64,000 nucleotides of DNA from Ochrobactrum sp. CM-21-5 (lineage in GTDB: Bacteria > Pseudomonadota > Alphaproteobacteria > Rhizobiales > Rhizobiaceae): NCBI RefSeq assembly GCF_014253075.1, contig NZ_JACLZJ010000004.1, positions 62,001-126,000 on the forward strand. The letters are read 5' to 3'. This document shows positions 34,698 to 44,249 of this stretch, piece after piece. Numbering within the stretch: position 1 is the stretch's first letter; every line of letters begins with the position of its first letter. The notes beneath the pieces are model-generated. The model was not told where the DNA came from, searched no databases, and saw only the letters and a list, made by a program, of their open reading frames with translations. Position numbers and translations under genes: made by a program.

Positions 34698-36260
34698 ATG
34701 AAAAGGTTATTCCGTGCCGTCTTGACTGCTATGGCGCTGTTAATTGTCGGACCTACAACAGCGGTGTTGGCACAAACGCCGCCGAACGCGTTGATTGTCG
34801 GGCAGATCGCGGAGCCGCAATCGCTCGACCCGCATACAGTCACGGCCACCAATGATTTCCGCATCCTCGTCAACATTTATGACGGGCTCGTTCGTTACAA
34901 GGACGGAACGCTGGAAGTGGAGCCGGCTCTGGCCGAAAGCTGGACGATCTCGGATGACGGCAAAACCTATACGTTCAAGCTGCGGCAGGGCATCAAGTTT
35001 CATGACGGTTCGGACTTCAGTGCCGAAGCGGTCAAATTCAACTTTGACCGGATGCTGAAGGAAGATCATCCTTTCTATAATACCGGGCCGTTTCCGCTTT
35101 CTTTCAACTTCTCGTCCATCAATGCCGTCAATGTGATCGATGATCAGACGGTCGAATTCAAACTGAAAGAGCCTTTTGCTCCGTTTCTGTCCAATCTTGC
35201 CTATCCGACCGGCCTGATTGTTTCGCCCGAAGCGGTCAAAAAACACGGCAAGGAATTTGGTCGTCATCCGTCGGGAACGGGTCCGTTCAAGTTTGCCGAA
35301 TGGCAATCCGGACAACGCGTCGTGGTGGAGCGTAATCCGGATTATTGGGGTGGCGCGCCAGCGCTGGACGCCGTCGTGTTCCGTCCGATCACGGATGCCA
35401 ATACCCGCGTCGCGGAGATGATGGCGGGCGGGCTGGATGTCATGGTCGAAGTTCCGCCGGACAATCTCGCGACATTCAAGCAGGACGCGAACTTCGCGGT
35501 TGCGGAACAGGCGGGACCACATGTCTGGTTCACGATCCTGAATGCGAAAAGCGGTCCTTTCGCGGATAAAAAGGTGCGTCAGGCAGCCAATTACGCCGTC
35601 AACAAGCAGGCCCTTGTGGATAACGTTTTGCAGGGGTCCGCAACTGTTGCCGCAGGTCCGATCCCGCCTGCGTTCAATTGGGTCGAAGACAAGACAGAAC
35701 CCTATCCATATGATCCGGAGAAAGCCAAGGCGCTCCTCGTCGAAGCAGGTGTCAGCGACCCCGAAGTCACGTTCTATGTAACGGAAGGCGGTTCAGGCAT
35801 GCTCGACCCCATCACGATGGGCGCGGCCATCCAGGCCGATCTTCAGGCCGTCGGTTTCAAGGTCAAGATAGAGACCTATGAATGGAATACGTTCCTCGGC
35901 AGAGTCAATCCGGGACTGGAAGGCAAGGCGGATATGGCCGAGATGGCGTGGATGACCAACGATCCCGATACCGTGCCCTATCTGACGCTGCGTACCGATG
36001 CACTGCCTGACAAGGGCGGTTTCAATTCCGGTTACTACTCCAATCCAAAAGTTGATGAACTTCTGGAGAAGGCGCGCTCATCGACCGATCAGGCGGAACG
36101 CGGAAAACTTTATGGCGAAATACAGAGCATCGTCCATGACGATGCGCCATGGCTTTTCGTGGCGAACTGGAAGCAGAACGCCGTCACTACTGCCGCCGTC
36201 AAGGGGTTCAAGCTGCAGCCCTCCTTTCTGCTGCATTTGAAAGATGTAACCAAGGAATAA
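34698..36260 (+). CDS. Family 5 (peptide/nickel-type) ABC substrate-binding protein
   Basis: This 520-residue periplasmic protein has a Sec signal (MKRLFRAVLTAMALL...VLAQ). The SBP family 5 features include EPQSLDPHTVT, GTGPFKFAEWQSGQ near 190 and YPYDPEKAKALL near 340. I used the second ATG at 34698, where GAAGGGGA precedes it and the signal peptide starts cleanly; 34683 is also possible. Family members bind di/oligopeptides, nickel chelates, glutathione or opines, and this one cannot be assigned. It is the first gene of an operon with two permease parts and two ATPase parts. Confidence 0.88.
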   Translation: MKRLFRAVLTAMALLIVGPTTAVLAQTPPNALIVGQIAEPQSLDPHTVTATNDFRILVNIYDGLVRYKDGTLEVEPALAESWTISDDGKTYTFKLRQGIKFHDGSDFSAEAVKFNFDRMLKEDHPFYNTGPFPLSFNFSSINAVNVIDDQTVEFKLKEPFAPFLSNLAYPTGLIVSPEAVKKHGKEFGRHPSGTGPFKFAEWQSGQRVVVERNPDYWGGAPALDAVVFRPITDANTRVAEMMAGGLDVMVEVPPDNLATFKQDANFAVAEQAGPHVWFTILNAKSGPFADKKVRQAANYAVNKQALVDNVLQGSATVAAGPIPPAFNWVEDKTEPYPYDPEKAKALLVEAGVSDPEVTFYVTEGGSGMLDPITMGAAIQADLQAVGFKVKIETYEWNTFLGRVNPGLEGKADMAEMAWMTNDPDTVPYLTLRTDALPDKGGFNSGYYSNPKVDELLEKARSSTDQAERGKLYGEIQSIVHDDAPWLFVANWKQNAVTTAAVKGFKLQPSFLLHLKDVTKE

Positions 36261-36275
36261 GCGAGGAGGGCTTTC

Positions 36276-37223
36276 ATGCCAGCCTATATCCTCAAGCGAC
36301 TGGTCGCTGTCGTTCCGGTGTTGTTGGGACTTTCAATCATCGTTTTTCTTGTCATGGCGATGATTCCGGGCGATACGGCTACAGCGCTACTGGGCTCTTA
36401 TGCGACACCGGAAAATGTCGAGCGGATCAACCGTGATCTCGGCCTCGACAAGCCGCTTGTGCAGCAATACTTCATCTGGATGGGAAATCTCCTGCACGGC
36501 GATTTGGGGCGCTCCTTCGTGCTCAACCGTCCAGTACTGGATGAAGTTCTTGAACGTTTCCAGGCGACACTCGTGCTCGCTGGCGTAGCGTTGGTGCTAT
36601 GCTCCGTCTTCGGGTTGCTCGCGGGCATTGTTTCGGCGGTGCGCCAGTTCGGATGGGCGGACAGGATGATTACTTTTATTGTACTCGCCGGAATTTCTAT
36701 CCCTTCCTTCTGGCTGGGACTTCTGCTGATCTATCTTTTTGCCGTCCAATGGCGCGTTCTGCCAGCGTCTGGCATGTATGCCGTCTATGGCGGCGGCGAC
36801 CTGAAAGATCTGCTCTGGCATTTGATCCTCCCTGCCTCGACGCTTGCCGTGGTGGCGGCCGGCGTCATTGCACGCCTGACCCGTAGCGCAATGCTGGAGG
36901 TGCTGCGTCAGGACTATATCCGTACCGCGCGGGCCAAAGGCCTCAATGAGGGCCGCGTAATTTACGGCCATGCTTTTCGGGCGGCGCTCGTCAACGTCAT
37001 TCCTGTCATCGGCATTCAGGCGGGTTTCGTGCTTGGTGGCGCCGTTTATATCGAAACCGTATTTCAATGGCCCGGTATCGGGGCCATGCTGGTGAAGGCT
37101 ATTTCCACGCGCGATATTTTGCTGGTGCAAGGCGGCGTTCTTGTCGTGGCTGCCAGCTACGTCATCTTCAATCTGCTGGCTGATGTCATCCAGACCACGC
37201 TCGATCCGAGGATACGGACATGA
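36276..37223 (+). CDS. DppB-like ABC permease
   Basis: This 315-residue inner-membrane permease starts MPAYILKRLVAVVPVLLGLS and has six predicted helices and the EAA loop LRQDYIRTARAKGLNE near 215, typical of DppB/OppB. With the DppC-like half of the next gene it should form the translocation pore. It lies 15 bases after the binding-protein gene and overlaps the next gene by four bases. Confidence 0.9.
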   Translation: MPAYILKRLVAVVPVLLGLSIIVFLVMAMIPGDTATALLGSYATPENVERINRDLGLDKPLVQQYFIWMGNLLHGDLGRSFVLNRPVLDEVLERFQATLVLAGVALVLCSVFGLLAGIVSAVRQFGWADRMITFIVLAGISIPSFWLGLLLIYLFAVQWRVLPASGMYAVYGGGDLKDLLWHLILPASTLAVVAAGVIARLTRSAMLEVLRQDYIRTARAKGLNEGRVIYGHAFRAALVNVIPVIGIQAGFVLGGAVYIETVFQWPGIGAMLVKAISTRDILLVQGGVLVVAASYVIFNLLADVIQTTLDPRIRT

Positions 37224-39019
37224 GCGCGTTCCCAGTAGTTTCGGCGGCGCCTACCGCTGTCCGCATGTCGTCGTGGCGTCTTCTGATGAGCAATCGCCTT
37301 GCGGCTTTCGGTTTTTTCCTGCTTGTTCTGATCTGTCTCGTCATTCTGCTGGCCCCCGTTCTTCCGTTGCCCGATCCCGATGCCATATCTCCGGTCATGC
37401 GATTGAAGCCCGTATTCAGCGAAGGACATTTTCTTGGAACGGATCAGCTCGGGCGCGATATTCTCAGCCGAATTATCTGGGGCACGCGGGTTTCGGTGGC
37501 GGTGGGCTTTGCAGCAACGCTGATCGCAGCCGTCGTTGGCTCGGCCATCGGTCTGGTGGCTGGCTATGCAGGCGGGCGCACTGACAATCTGATGATGCGT
37601 GGCATCGATATGCTGATGGCGTTTCCATACATCTTGTTGGCGCTCGCTATCGTGGCCGTGCTTGGACCAGGCCTGATGAACGCGCTTTATGCGATTGCGG
37701 TGGTCAACATTCCGTTCTTTGCGCGCAATGTCCGCGGCGTTACGCTTGGGCTCGCACATCGTGAGTTCATCGACGCGGCGCGGCTTTCGGGAAAAGGCCC
37801 GGTTTCGATCCTTTTGAGCGAAGTGCTGCCCAATGTGCTGCCGGTTATCGTCATTACCATGTCGACGACGGCGGGTTGGATGATCCTCGAAACCGCGGGT
37901 CTTAGTTTTCTTGGTCTTGGCGCACAGCCGCCGCAGGCCGATCTGGGCTCCATGCTGGGTGAGGGACGGGCGCAACTATTCAATGCTCCTCACGTTTCCA
38001 TCATCCCGGGATTGATGATCTTCCTGCTCGTGATCAGTCTCAATGTGTTGGGGGACGGGGTGCGCGATGTTCTAGATCCGCGATTGCGTTCGGGTGCACT
38101 CGCCCGACCGGGTGCTGTGACCGATATTGCGAAAAACCGCTCATTACCTGACACGAATGAGGAAGGAAAAGCCCTTTCAATTGCCGGGCTGGAAACCGGC
38201 TTTGTCAATAGTGGATGCTTTATGCCCGCAGTACGCAACGTCTCGCTGGAGCTAGAGCGCGGTGAATGCCTCGGCCTTATCGGGGAAAGCGGGTCGGGCA
38301 AAAGCGTGACCGCGCTGTCGGTCATGGGCCTTGTTGCCTCACCGCCCGGGCTTATACGCAACGGTGCGATTCATCTGGACGGCAAGGATGTTCTTTCCAT
38401 GCCGGAAACCGAGTTGATCGCAGCGCGGGGGGCAAGGGTCGCCTATGTGTTTCAGGATCCGCTCACGACCCTACATCCGATGTATCCGGTCGGACGGCAG
38501 GTGGAGGAGGCTATTGCAGCGCATCGGCGCGTGGGAGGCAGCGAACGACGGGAACAGGCAGTTGCCCTTCTCGATAAAGTTGGTATTCTTGATGCCGCGG
38601 AACGTGCCCGCCATTATCCGCACCAGCTTTCGGGCGGTCAGCGTCAGCGTGTGGGTATTGCCATGGCTCTGGCCAATGATCCCGATATTATCATTGCGGA
38701 TGAACCGACCACGGCGCTCGATGTCACCGTTCAGGCGCGAATCCTTGAGTTGCTGCGTAACCTTCAGCGCGAGCGCGGCATGGCTCTTCTATTCATCACA
38801 CATGACTTCGGCGTGATTTCGGAAATCTGCGACCGTGTTGCGGTGATGAAAGACGGCGAGATTGTCGAAACGGGTACGACATCGGAAGTTCTTTCCAATC
38901 CGCAGCACAATTATACGAAAAGATTGATCGCCTGTGTTCCCGAACTGGGGCAGGGAGCTGACTTCCTGAGCCGCGTGGCGAGTTTATTCGAACGCGAGAA
39001 CAGAAAGGCGGCAGGATGA
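37220..39019 (+). CDS. Fused DppC-like permease and DppD-like ATPase
   Basis: This 599-residue protein joins two usually separate subunits. Residues 1-295 are a DppC-type permease (six helices, EAA loop REFIDAARLSGKGP, ending DVLDPRLRSG). From about 314 on there is an ATPase with Walker A GESGSGKS near 354, a LSGGQRQRVGIAMAL signature near 473 and IIADEPTTALD. The linker of about 20 residues is short and the frame is continuous, so this is a true fusion, not an annotation artefact. It ends with a four-base overlap into the second ATPase gene. Transporter function is expected to be as for unfused systems. Confidence 0.9.
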   Translation: MSAFPVVSAAPTAVRMSSWRLLMSNRLAAFGFFLLVLICLVILLAPVLPLPDPDAISPVMRLKPVFSEGHFLGTDQLGRDILSRIIWGTRVSVAVGFAATLIAAVVGSAIGLVAGYAGGRTDNLMMRGIDMLMAFPYILLALAIVAVLGPGLMNALYAIAVVNIPFFARNVRGVTLGLAHREFIDAARLSGKGPVSILLSEVLPNVLPVIVITMSTTAGWMILETAGLSFLGLGAQPPQADLGSMLGEGRAQLFNAPHVSIIPGLMIFLLVISLNVLGDGVRDVLDPRLRSGALARPGAVTDIAKNRSLPDTNEEGKALSIAGLETGFVNSGCFMPAVRNVSLELERGECLGLIGESGSGKSVTALSVMGLVASPPGLIRNGAIHLDGKDVLSMPETELIAARGARVAYVFQDPLTTLHPMYPVGRQVEEAIAAHRRVGGSERREQAVALLDKVGILDAAERARHYPHQLSGGQRQRVGIAMALANDPDIIIADEPTTALDVTVQARILELLRNLQRERGMALLFITHDFGVISEICDRVAVMKDGEIVETGTTSEVLSNPQHNYTKRLIACVPELGQGADFLSRVASLFERENRKAAG

Positions 39020-39813
39020 GCGAAATCGCGATCAGCGCACGCGACCTCACCAAAACTTTTGGCGGCGGACGAACTCTTTTCGGTCGGGAACGCCACATGG
39101 TCGAGGCTGTCAAAGGCGTTTCGTTCGATCTTCGGCGTGGAGAGACGCTGGCAATCGTCGGCGAAAGCGGTTCCGGCAAAACCACGCTTGCAAGAATGCT
39201 TGTGGGGCTTATCGAGCCGACACGCGGCAAGATGACAATTGCAGGTCTCGATGCGCGGGAGCTGCAAAATTCGGGTGCGCAGGCTTTCGGCAAGATAATC
39301 CAGTATGTGTTTCAAGACCCTGTCGCTTCGCTCAATCCTAGAAAGACGATCCGGCAGATATTGGAAACACCGCTCAAGCTTCTGGGCGGTCTCGATTCCG
39401 CGCAGCGCCGTCAGCGCATAGCGCAATTACTCGATGCCGTGCAGATGCCGAAAGATACGCTAGAACGCTATCCGCATGAGTTTTCGGGCGGACAGGCACA
39501 ACGTATTGCCATTGCGCGCACGCTGGCCGCAGAGGCGGAGATCGTTGTGCTCGACGAACCGGTGAGCGCACTTGATGTCTCCGTTCAGGCGCAGGTTCTT
39601 CTGCTTCTGGATCAACTGAAAAAGGAGTTCGGTCTCTCGTACCTTTTCATCAGTCACGATCTGGCGGTGGTCGAAGCTATCTCCGACCGGGTCGCCGTGA
39701 TGTATTTCGGGGAAATCGTTGAAGAAGCCACTGCAAGTGATCTTTTTGCCAAGCCGGAACACGCTTATACACGTCAACTCGTGAAAAGCGCGCCGCGCAT
39801 CAAAAGAGAGTAA
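39016..39813 (+). CDS. DppF-like ABC ATPase
   Basis: This 265-residue ATPase has Walker A GESGSGKTT near residue 50, signature FSGGQAQRIAIARTL near 155 and Walker B EIVVLDEPVSALD, as in DppF/OppF. It pairs with the ATPase half of the preceding fusion. The C-terminus is slightly shorter than many DppF proteins, which carry a cysteine cluster there; none is seen here. Confidence 0.9.
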   Translation: MSEIAISARDLTKTFGGGRTLFGRERHMVEAVKGVSFDLRRGETLAIVGESGSGKTTLARMLVGLIEPTRGKMTIAGLDARELQNSGAQAFGKIIQYVFQDPVASLNPRKTIRQILETPLKLLGGLDSAQRRQRIAQLLDAVQMPKDTLERYPHEFSGGQAQRIAIARTLAAEAEIVVLDEPVSALDVSVQAQVLLLLDQLKKEFGLSYLFISHDLAVVEAISDRVAVMYFGEIVEEATASDLFAKPEHAYTRQLVKSAPRIKRE

Positions 39814-39819
39814 CAGAGT

Positions 39820-40599
39820 ATGGTCAGAATGGGCCGGAATTCCGATCACGAACCGCAACCGCGCGTGACGACGGTCAAGGCCCGGCGGCGCCCCGACGAG
39901 ATTGCCGACCGCATCAAGGATGTCATTCGTTCCGACGCTTTAAAGCCGGGAGATCGGTTGCCGCAGGAAAAAGAGCTGATCGATCATTTCAAAGCTGCCA
40001 AGGGCACTGTGCGTGAGGCGATGAAGGCGCTGGAGACGCAGGGGCTGATCTTCACGCGCAGCGGTCCCGGCGGCGGAGCTTTTGTGGCGGAGCCTTCCGC
40101 GCAGCATGCCATGGAAATGCTCGGGAGTTATTTCTTTTTCCAACAGCCTAAACTCGAAGAAATCTATGTCATACGCAAACGTCTGGAGCCGGAAGTCGGG
40201 GTCCTTTTATGTGGAAGGCTGACCAGCGACGATATTGCCCGGCTGGAAAACACCATGCGGATTTATGATCGTCCGCCCGTCAACCTTGACGATCAGTATC
40301 ATCAGCGTGTGACGGAGCTGGAGTTCCATTCCCTGCTGGCACAACTATGCCCGGACCGATTGCTGGGTTTCATCTGTGGACTGACGCATAATCTTTTGCG
40401 GAACCTGCCCGTTGCTCGCGAGATTTACGCCGATCCATCGCCTGCCTCGCGTGAAGAGGGACTGGTCTTTCAGCACCGGCTCTTGACGGCTCTAATCGAG
40501 AACCGGAGTGAAGATGCGCGCCGGATCGCGCACGAGCATATGGTTTGCGCCGAAAAATATATGCTTTCCAAGACGAAAGCGCTCGGAAACTTCGCGTAG
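39820..40599 (+). CDS. GntR-family regulator, FadR/FCD type
   Basis: This 259-residue regulator has an N-terminal winged helix (IADRIKDVIRSDALKPGDRLPQEKELIDHF, about 27-56, then GTVREAMKALETQGLI) and an all-helical FCD effector domain with the metal-binding-type residues spread over 125-240. It begins six bases after the ABC operon and probably controls it in response to the transported compound. It is not BioR by position or similarity as far as I can judge. Confidence 0.85.
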   Translation: MVRMGRNSDHEPQPRVTTVKARRRPDEIADRIKDVIRSDALKPGDRLPQEKELIDHFKAAKGTVREAMKALETQGLIFTRSGPGGGAFVAEPSAQHAMEMLGSYFFFQQPKLEEIYVIRKRLEPEVGVLLCGRLTSDDIARLENTMRIYDRPPVNLDDQYHQRVTELEFHSLLAQLCPDRLLGFICGLTHNLLRNLPVAREIYADPSPASREEGLVFQHRLLTALIENRSEDARRIAHEHMVCAEKYMLSKTKALGNFA

Positions 40600-40614
40600 C
40601 GGAAAACGGTAAAA

Positions 40615-40631
40615 TTCGGAAGCATTCCGAA
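40615..40631 (+). terminator. Short hairpin after the regulator gene
   Basis: TTCGGAA and TTCCGAA form a perfect 7-bp stem with a GCA loop 16 bases after the regulator stop. There is no U-run, so termination is uncertain. Confidence 0.35.
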
Positions 40632-40800
40632 CCGGCAACTGAACGGCGGAGGAGCAATCAAGATTTCCGCCTCGCACCAGGCGGCATCTTGTTGAGATTG
40701 TCATTATCAGCAACAACGCCAGCAGGGGCAGCAGTGCCCTTATCGGACAAAATATGTCAGGGTAATTTCGCGCTATATATTCTCGGAGAGTGGAGTCAGA

Positions 40801-41853
40801 ATGCGTCACAGTAAAAAGAAGGCGACAATTTACGATCTTTCTGTTCTGTCGGGAAGCTCGCCTTCGACTGTCAGCGCTGTGCTGAATGGCACGTGGCGCA
40901 AACGCAGGATCAGCCAAGTCACGGCGGAAGCTATTCTGAAACTTGCCGAACTGCACGAATACACCGCGAACCGGCAGGCGCAAGGGCTGCGCCAATCACG
41001 CTCCGGGCTGGTGGGCCTTTTGCTTCCATTGCATGACAACCGCTTCTTCTCGTCCATGGCACAGACTTTCGAGGCTCACGTACGCCGACGCGGTCTTTGC
41101 CCCGTTGTGGTCAGCGCAAGTCGTGATCCGGAGGAGGAGCGCGAAACGGCGGAAACCCTGATTTCTTACGCAATCGATGAGCTTTTCATCTGCGGCGCGA
41201 CGGACCCCGACAGTCTGCATGAGCTGTGCGAGAAGGCCGCGCTACCGCATGTGAACATCGATCTGCCTGGCTCCCGAGGACCGTCGGTGACGACCGACAA
41301 TTTCGCCGGCGGTGTGATGCTGACGAAAGCGATCATCGATTATTTCGGCGACGGGCAGTTGCAAGCCGAAGATCTTTGTCTCTTTGGAGGACGAAACGAT
41401 GAATCGTCCCGTGAAAGAATTCGTGCATTTCATCATGTAAAACAGACCGAACTCGGCTCCGATCCAGAAGGGTGCGTATTCCGCACCGGCTATTCTCCGC
41501 TGAACACCAAGCGGGCGCTCAACGAATATCGCGAGCGTCACGGTCTCCTGCCGCGTGGCCTGTTCGTCAATTCTTCGATCAATCTCGAAGGGTTGCTGCG
41601 CTATATGGCCGAGCATGCGGACGAGTCATTGAAAGACTTGGTGGTTGGTTGCTATGACTACGATCCCTTCGCTTCATTCCTTCCGTTTCCGGTCATATCC
41701 ATTTTGCAGGACGTGGAAGCGATGATCGCCAAGGCGTTCGAGCTCATGGAGCGGAGGGTAACAGAACCGGAACTCCATCTCGTCATGCCGAAATTGATCG
41801 CACCGCGATCCGCAATACCGGGGCCGCTCGATGCCCTCAAGGATATCAAATAA
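40801..41853 (+). CDS. LacI-family transcriptional regulator
   Basis: This 350-residue regulator has the N-terminal LacI helix-turn-helix (ATIYDLSVLSGSSPSTVSAVLNG, residues 8-30) with the hinge helix near 50-60 (ANRQAQGLRQSRSG). A periplasmic-binding-protein-like sensor domain runs to the end. It precedes the sugar ABC/SDR/kinase operon on the same strand, and a perfect 28-bp palindrome lies between them. It most likely represses that operon until its sugar or polyol inducer is present. Confidence 0.9.
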   Translation: MRHSKKKATIYDLSVLSGSSPSTVSAVLNGTWRKRRISQVTAEAILKLAELHEYTANRQAQGLRQSRSGLVGLLLPLHDNRFFSSMAQTFEAHVRRRGLCPVVVSASRDPEEERETAETLISYAIDELFICGATDPDSLHELCEKAALPHVNIDLPGSRGPSVTTDNFAGGVMLTKAIIDYFGDGQLQAEDLCLFGGRNDESSRERIRAFHHVKQTELGSDPEGCVFRTGYSPLNTKRALNEYRERHGLLPRGLFVNSSINLEGLLRYMAEHADESLKDLVVGCYDYDPFASFLPFPVISILQDVEAMIAKAFELMERRVTEPELHLVMPKLIAPRSAIPGPLDALKDIK

Positions 41854-41893
41854 ATAGCGGTTTCGAGGCCTGTTCTGTTGCGTTAGAAGGCAT

Positions 41894-41919
41894 TCCGAAA
41901 AGCTGAAATGATTTTCGGA
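41894..41919 (+). terminator. Hairpin after the LacI-type gene
   Basis: TCCGAAAA (41894-41901) and TTTTCGGA (41912-41919) form a perfect 8-bp stem with a 10-base loop, 41 bases after the regulator stop. It could separate regulator transcription from the operon downstream. Confidence 0.45.
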
Positions 41920-42002
41920 TGAGATGTGCGTCAAAACAAATGATTACAGTGCCGTTCTGTTCAATCAGATCGCCTGTTGAGCCGGGCAGGCTTTGAAACG
42001 TG

Positions 42003-42059
42003 TTGACAGCGTTTTGTCGTTAGAGCAGTATAGCTTTGCACAATCGATTGTGCAAAGCT
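42003..42059 (+). promoter_or_regulatory. Promoter with perfect 28-bp LacI-type operator
   Basis: TTGACA (42003-42008) is a consensus -35, with a -10-like GTATAG around 42028-42033. From 42032 to 42059 the sequence is a perfect palindrome whose core is TTGCACAATCGATTGTGCAA, with a central CG as in LacI-family operators. The site overlaps the expected start of transcription and leaves a leader of about 200 bases before the binding-protein gene. The rest of the 414-bp region (41854-42267) shows no gene. Confidence 0.75.
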
Positions 42060-42267
42060 GCAAACGGTTAGTTCAGCCCGATGTAGATGGTTTCGCCTAT
42101 GGGAGATGGCGGCACAGACAAATGGAGGCATCGTAATTGTTGAATTGCTGGAACGGCTCTTCTCGTGAGAGGCTGTTTCTTTCACCATTATCGAATGCGG
42201 AGACTTACCGGCGGAACTCCCGGACCGAATGTAGAAACAGAACCGGACGATCATCAGGAGGAGAGTC

Positions 42268-43320
42268 ATGAAGGCATTGAAGTTAACGGGCACGCTTGCG
42301 GGCGTGCTGATGATAGCCGCCACTTCGGCACAGGCCGAGGTCAAGGATGCAGTGATCGGTTTTTTGATGCCGGACCAGGCGTCAACGCGTTATGAGGAAC
42401 GCGACTATCCAGGTTTCGCCGCGGAGATGAAGAAGCTCTGCGAGAGTTGCAAGGTGCTTTATCTCAATGCTGATGGCGATGCAACCAAGCAGCAGCAGCA
42501 GTTCAATTCGGTGATTTCGCAGGGCGCGAAGGTCATCGTCCTGGATGCTGTGGACACGGCGGCAGCAGCTTCGCTGGTCAAGCTTGCCCAGTCGCAGGAC
42601 ATCAAGGTTATTGCCTATGATCGCCCGATTCCCGACGCCGTTTCGGATTTTTATGTGTCGTTCGATAATGAAGCGATTGGAAAATCGATTGCAGAATCGC
42701 TGGTCAAGCACTTGAAGGACAAGAATGTGCCGACCGACAAGGGCGGAGTATTGCAGATCAACGGCTCGCCGACCGATGCCGCGGCCGGTCTCATCAAGAA
42801 CGGCATCCATGCCGGTCTGAAGGATAGCGGCTATAAGACGCTGGCCGAGTACGACACGCCGGAATGGGCTCCGAGCAAGGCGCAGCAGTGGGCTAGTGGC
42901 CAGGTCACGCGGTTCAACGATCAGATTGTTGGTGTTGTTGCGGCAAATGACGGCACCGCAGGTGGTGCCATCGCTGCCTTGAAGGCAGCTGGTGTCGATC
43001 CGCTGCCGCCGGTAACGGGCAATGATGCGACCATTGCCGCCCTTCAGCTCATCATATCCGGCGATCAGTACAACACGATCAATAAACCGTCGGAAATCGT
43101 TGCTTCGGAAGCAGCACGCGTTGCCGCCCAGCTTCTGAATGGTGAAACGCCGAAAGCTGAGGCTACTCTTTATAACACACCGTCGAAGCTGTTCGTTCCG
43201 GCTGTGGTGACAGCTGAAAATCTGAAGGCTGAAATTATCGACAAGGGCATTGTTCCGGCGGAAACGCTGTGCGTCGATCGTTATGCCGAGGGCTGCAAGG
43301 CGCTGGGCATCACCAAGTAG
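42268..43320 (+). CDS. Sugar/polyol ABC transporter periplasmic binding protein
   Basis: This 350-residue protein has a Sec signal ending SAQA near 24 and a type I periplasmic-binding fold of the RbsB/XylF kind: VIGFLMPDQASTRYEERD, then VIAYDRPI near 128 and VAANDGTAGGAI near 227. It should bind a pentose, hexose or pentitol. A GGAGGAGAG ribosome-binding site precedes the ATG. It heads the operon below the LacI-type operator; a hairpin after it may raise its expression over the membrane parts. Confidence 0.9.
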   Translation: MKALKLTGTLAGVLMIAATSAQAEVKDAVIGFLMPDQASTRYEERDYPGFAAEMKKLCESCKVLYLNADGDATKQQQQFNSVISQGAKVIVLDAVDTAAAASLVKLAQSQDIKVIAYDRPIPDAVSDFYVSFDNEAIGKSIAESLVKHLKDKNVPTDKGGVLQINGSPTDAAAGLIKNGIHAGLKDSGYKTLAEYDTPEWAPSKAQQWASGQVTRFNDQIVGVVAANDGTAGGAIAALKAAGVDPLPPVTGNDATIAALQLIISGDQYNTINKPSEIVASEAARVAAQLLNGETPKAEATLYNTPSKLFVPAVVTAENLKAEIIDKGIVPAETLCVDRYAEGCKALGITK

Positions 43321-43332
43321 AAGCCGAAATAG

Positions 43333-43362
43333 GAGCGCCCGGCCGGTTTTTCGGTCGGGCTC
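43333..43362 (+). terminator. Intercistronic hairpin after the binding-protein gene
   Basis: CCCGGCCG (43338-43345) pairs with CGGTCGGG (43352-43359) around a GTTTTT loop, extended outward by GAGC/GCTC with one bulge. Such hairpins behind binding-protein genes usually act as partial terminators or protect upstream mRNA from decay. Confidence 0.6.
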
Positions 43363-43409
43363 TTCATCATCGAGGCGCGCATAGCGGTGCGCCGGTGGAA
43401 AGTGAAATC

Positions 43410-44249
43410 ATGTCCCAAGTCAATCATGCAGCCGCGACAGCGCGGCAGCCGGTACTGCATCTCAGCGGTATTTCCAAGAACTTCGGCGCTGTTTCAGCCC
43501 TGACCGATATCGATCTGGAGGTCTATCCGGGTGAGGTGGTGGCTCTCGTCGGCGACAATGGCGCGGGCAAGTCCACGCTCATCAAGACGCTTGCCGGCGT
43601 TCACCAGCCAACCTCCGGTACAATTGAGTTCGACGGCGAGAAGGTAGTGCTTTCATCGCCGGGCGTTGCGCTCGATCTCGGCATTGCGACGGTCTTTCAG
43701 GATCTGGCGCTGTGCGAGAATCTCGACGTGGTAGCCAATATTTTCCTTGGCCGGGAAATGAGTCCTTACCGCCTCGACGAAGTGTCGATGGAAATCAAGG
43801 CATGGAAGCTTCTGAACGAGCTTTCTGCGCGCATTCCCAGTGTGCGTGAACCGGTTGCTTCGCTTTCGGGCGGTCAGCGTCAGACTGTTGCCATTTCGCG
43901 CTCGCTGCTTCTCGAGCCAAAGCTCATCATGCTCGACGAGCCGACCGCAGCTCTCGGCGTGGCGCAGACAGCGGAAGTGCTCGATCTGATCGAGCGTGTA
44001 CGTGATCGCGGCCTCGGCGTGCTTATGATCAGCCATAATATGGAGGACGTGCGCGCTGTCGCAGACCGCATCGTAGTGCTTCGTCTCGGACGCAACAACG
44101 GTGTTTTCTATCCGGATTCCTCGAACGAGGAACTGGTTTCCGCCATTACCGGTGCCACCAGCAATTCTGTTTCCCGCCGCGCTGAACGGCGTCAGGCACA
44201 ACACGATGCCGATCACAACCGGGCCGATCACAACCAGGGAGAAGCCTGA
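43410..44249 (+). CDS. Sugar ABC transporter ATPase, single-domain
   Basis: This 279-residue ATPase of the carbohydrate CUT2 type has Walker A GDNGAGKST, signature LSGGQRQTVAISR and Walker B LIMLDEPTAALG. It has one nucleotide-binding domain, like rhizobial FrcA, instead of the tandem form of RbsA/XylG. I used the ATG at 43410; an extension to 43269 would overlap the binding-protein gene. Its stop overlaps the permease start (TGATG). Confidence 0.9.
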   Translation: MSQVNHAAATARQPVLHLSGISKNFGAVSALTDIDLEVYPGEVVALVGDNGAGKSTLIKTLAGVHQPTSGTIEFDGEKVVLSSPGVALDLGIATVFQDLALCENLDVVANIFLGREMSPYRLDEVSMEIKAWKLLNELSARIPSVREPVASLSGGQRQTVAISRSLLLEPKLIMLDEPTAALGVAQTAEVLDLIERVRDRGLGVLMISHNMEDVRAVADRIVVLRLGRNNGVFYPDSSNEELVSAITGATSNSVSRRAERRQAQHDADHNRADHNQGEA

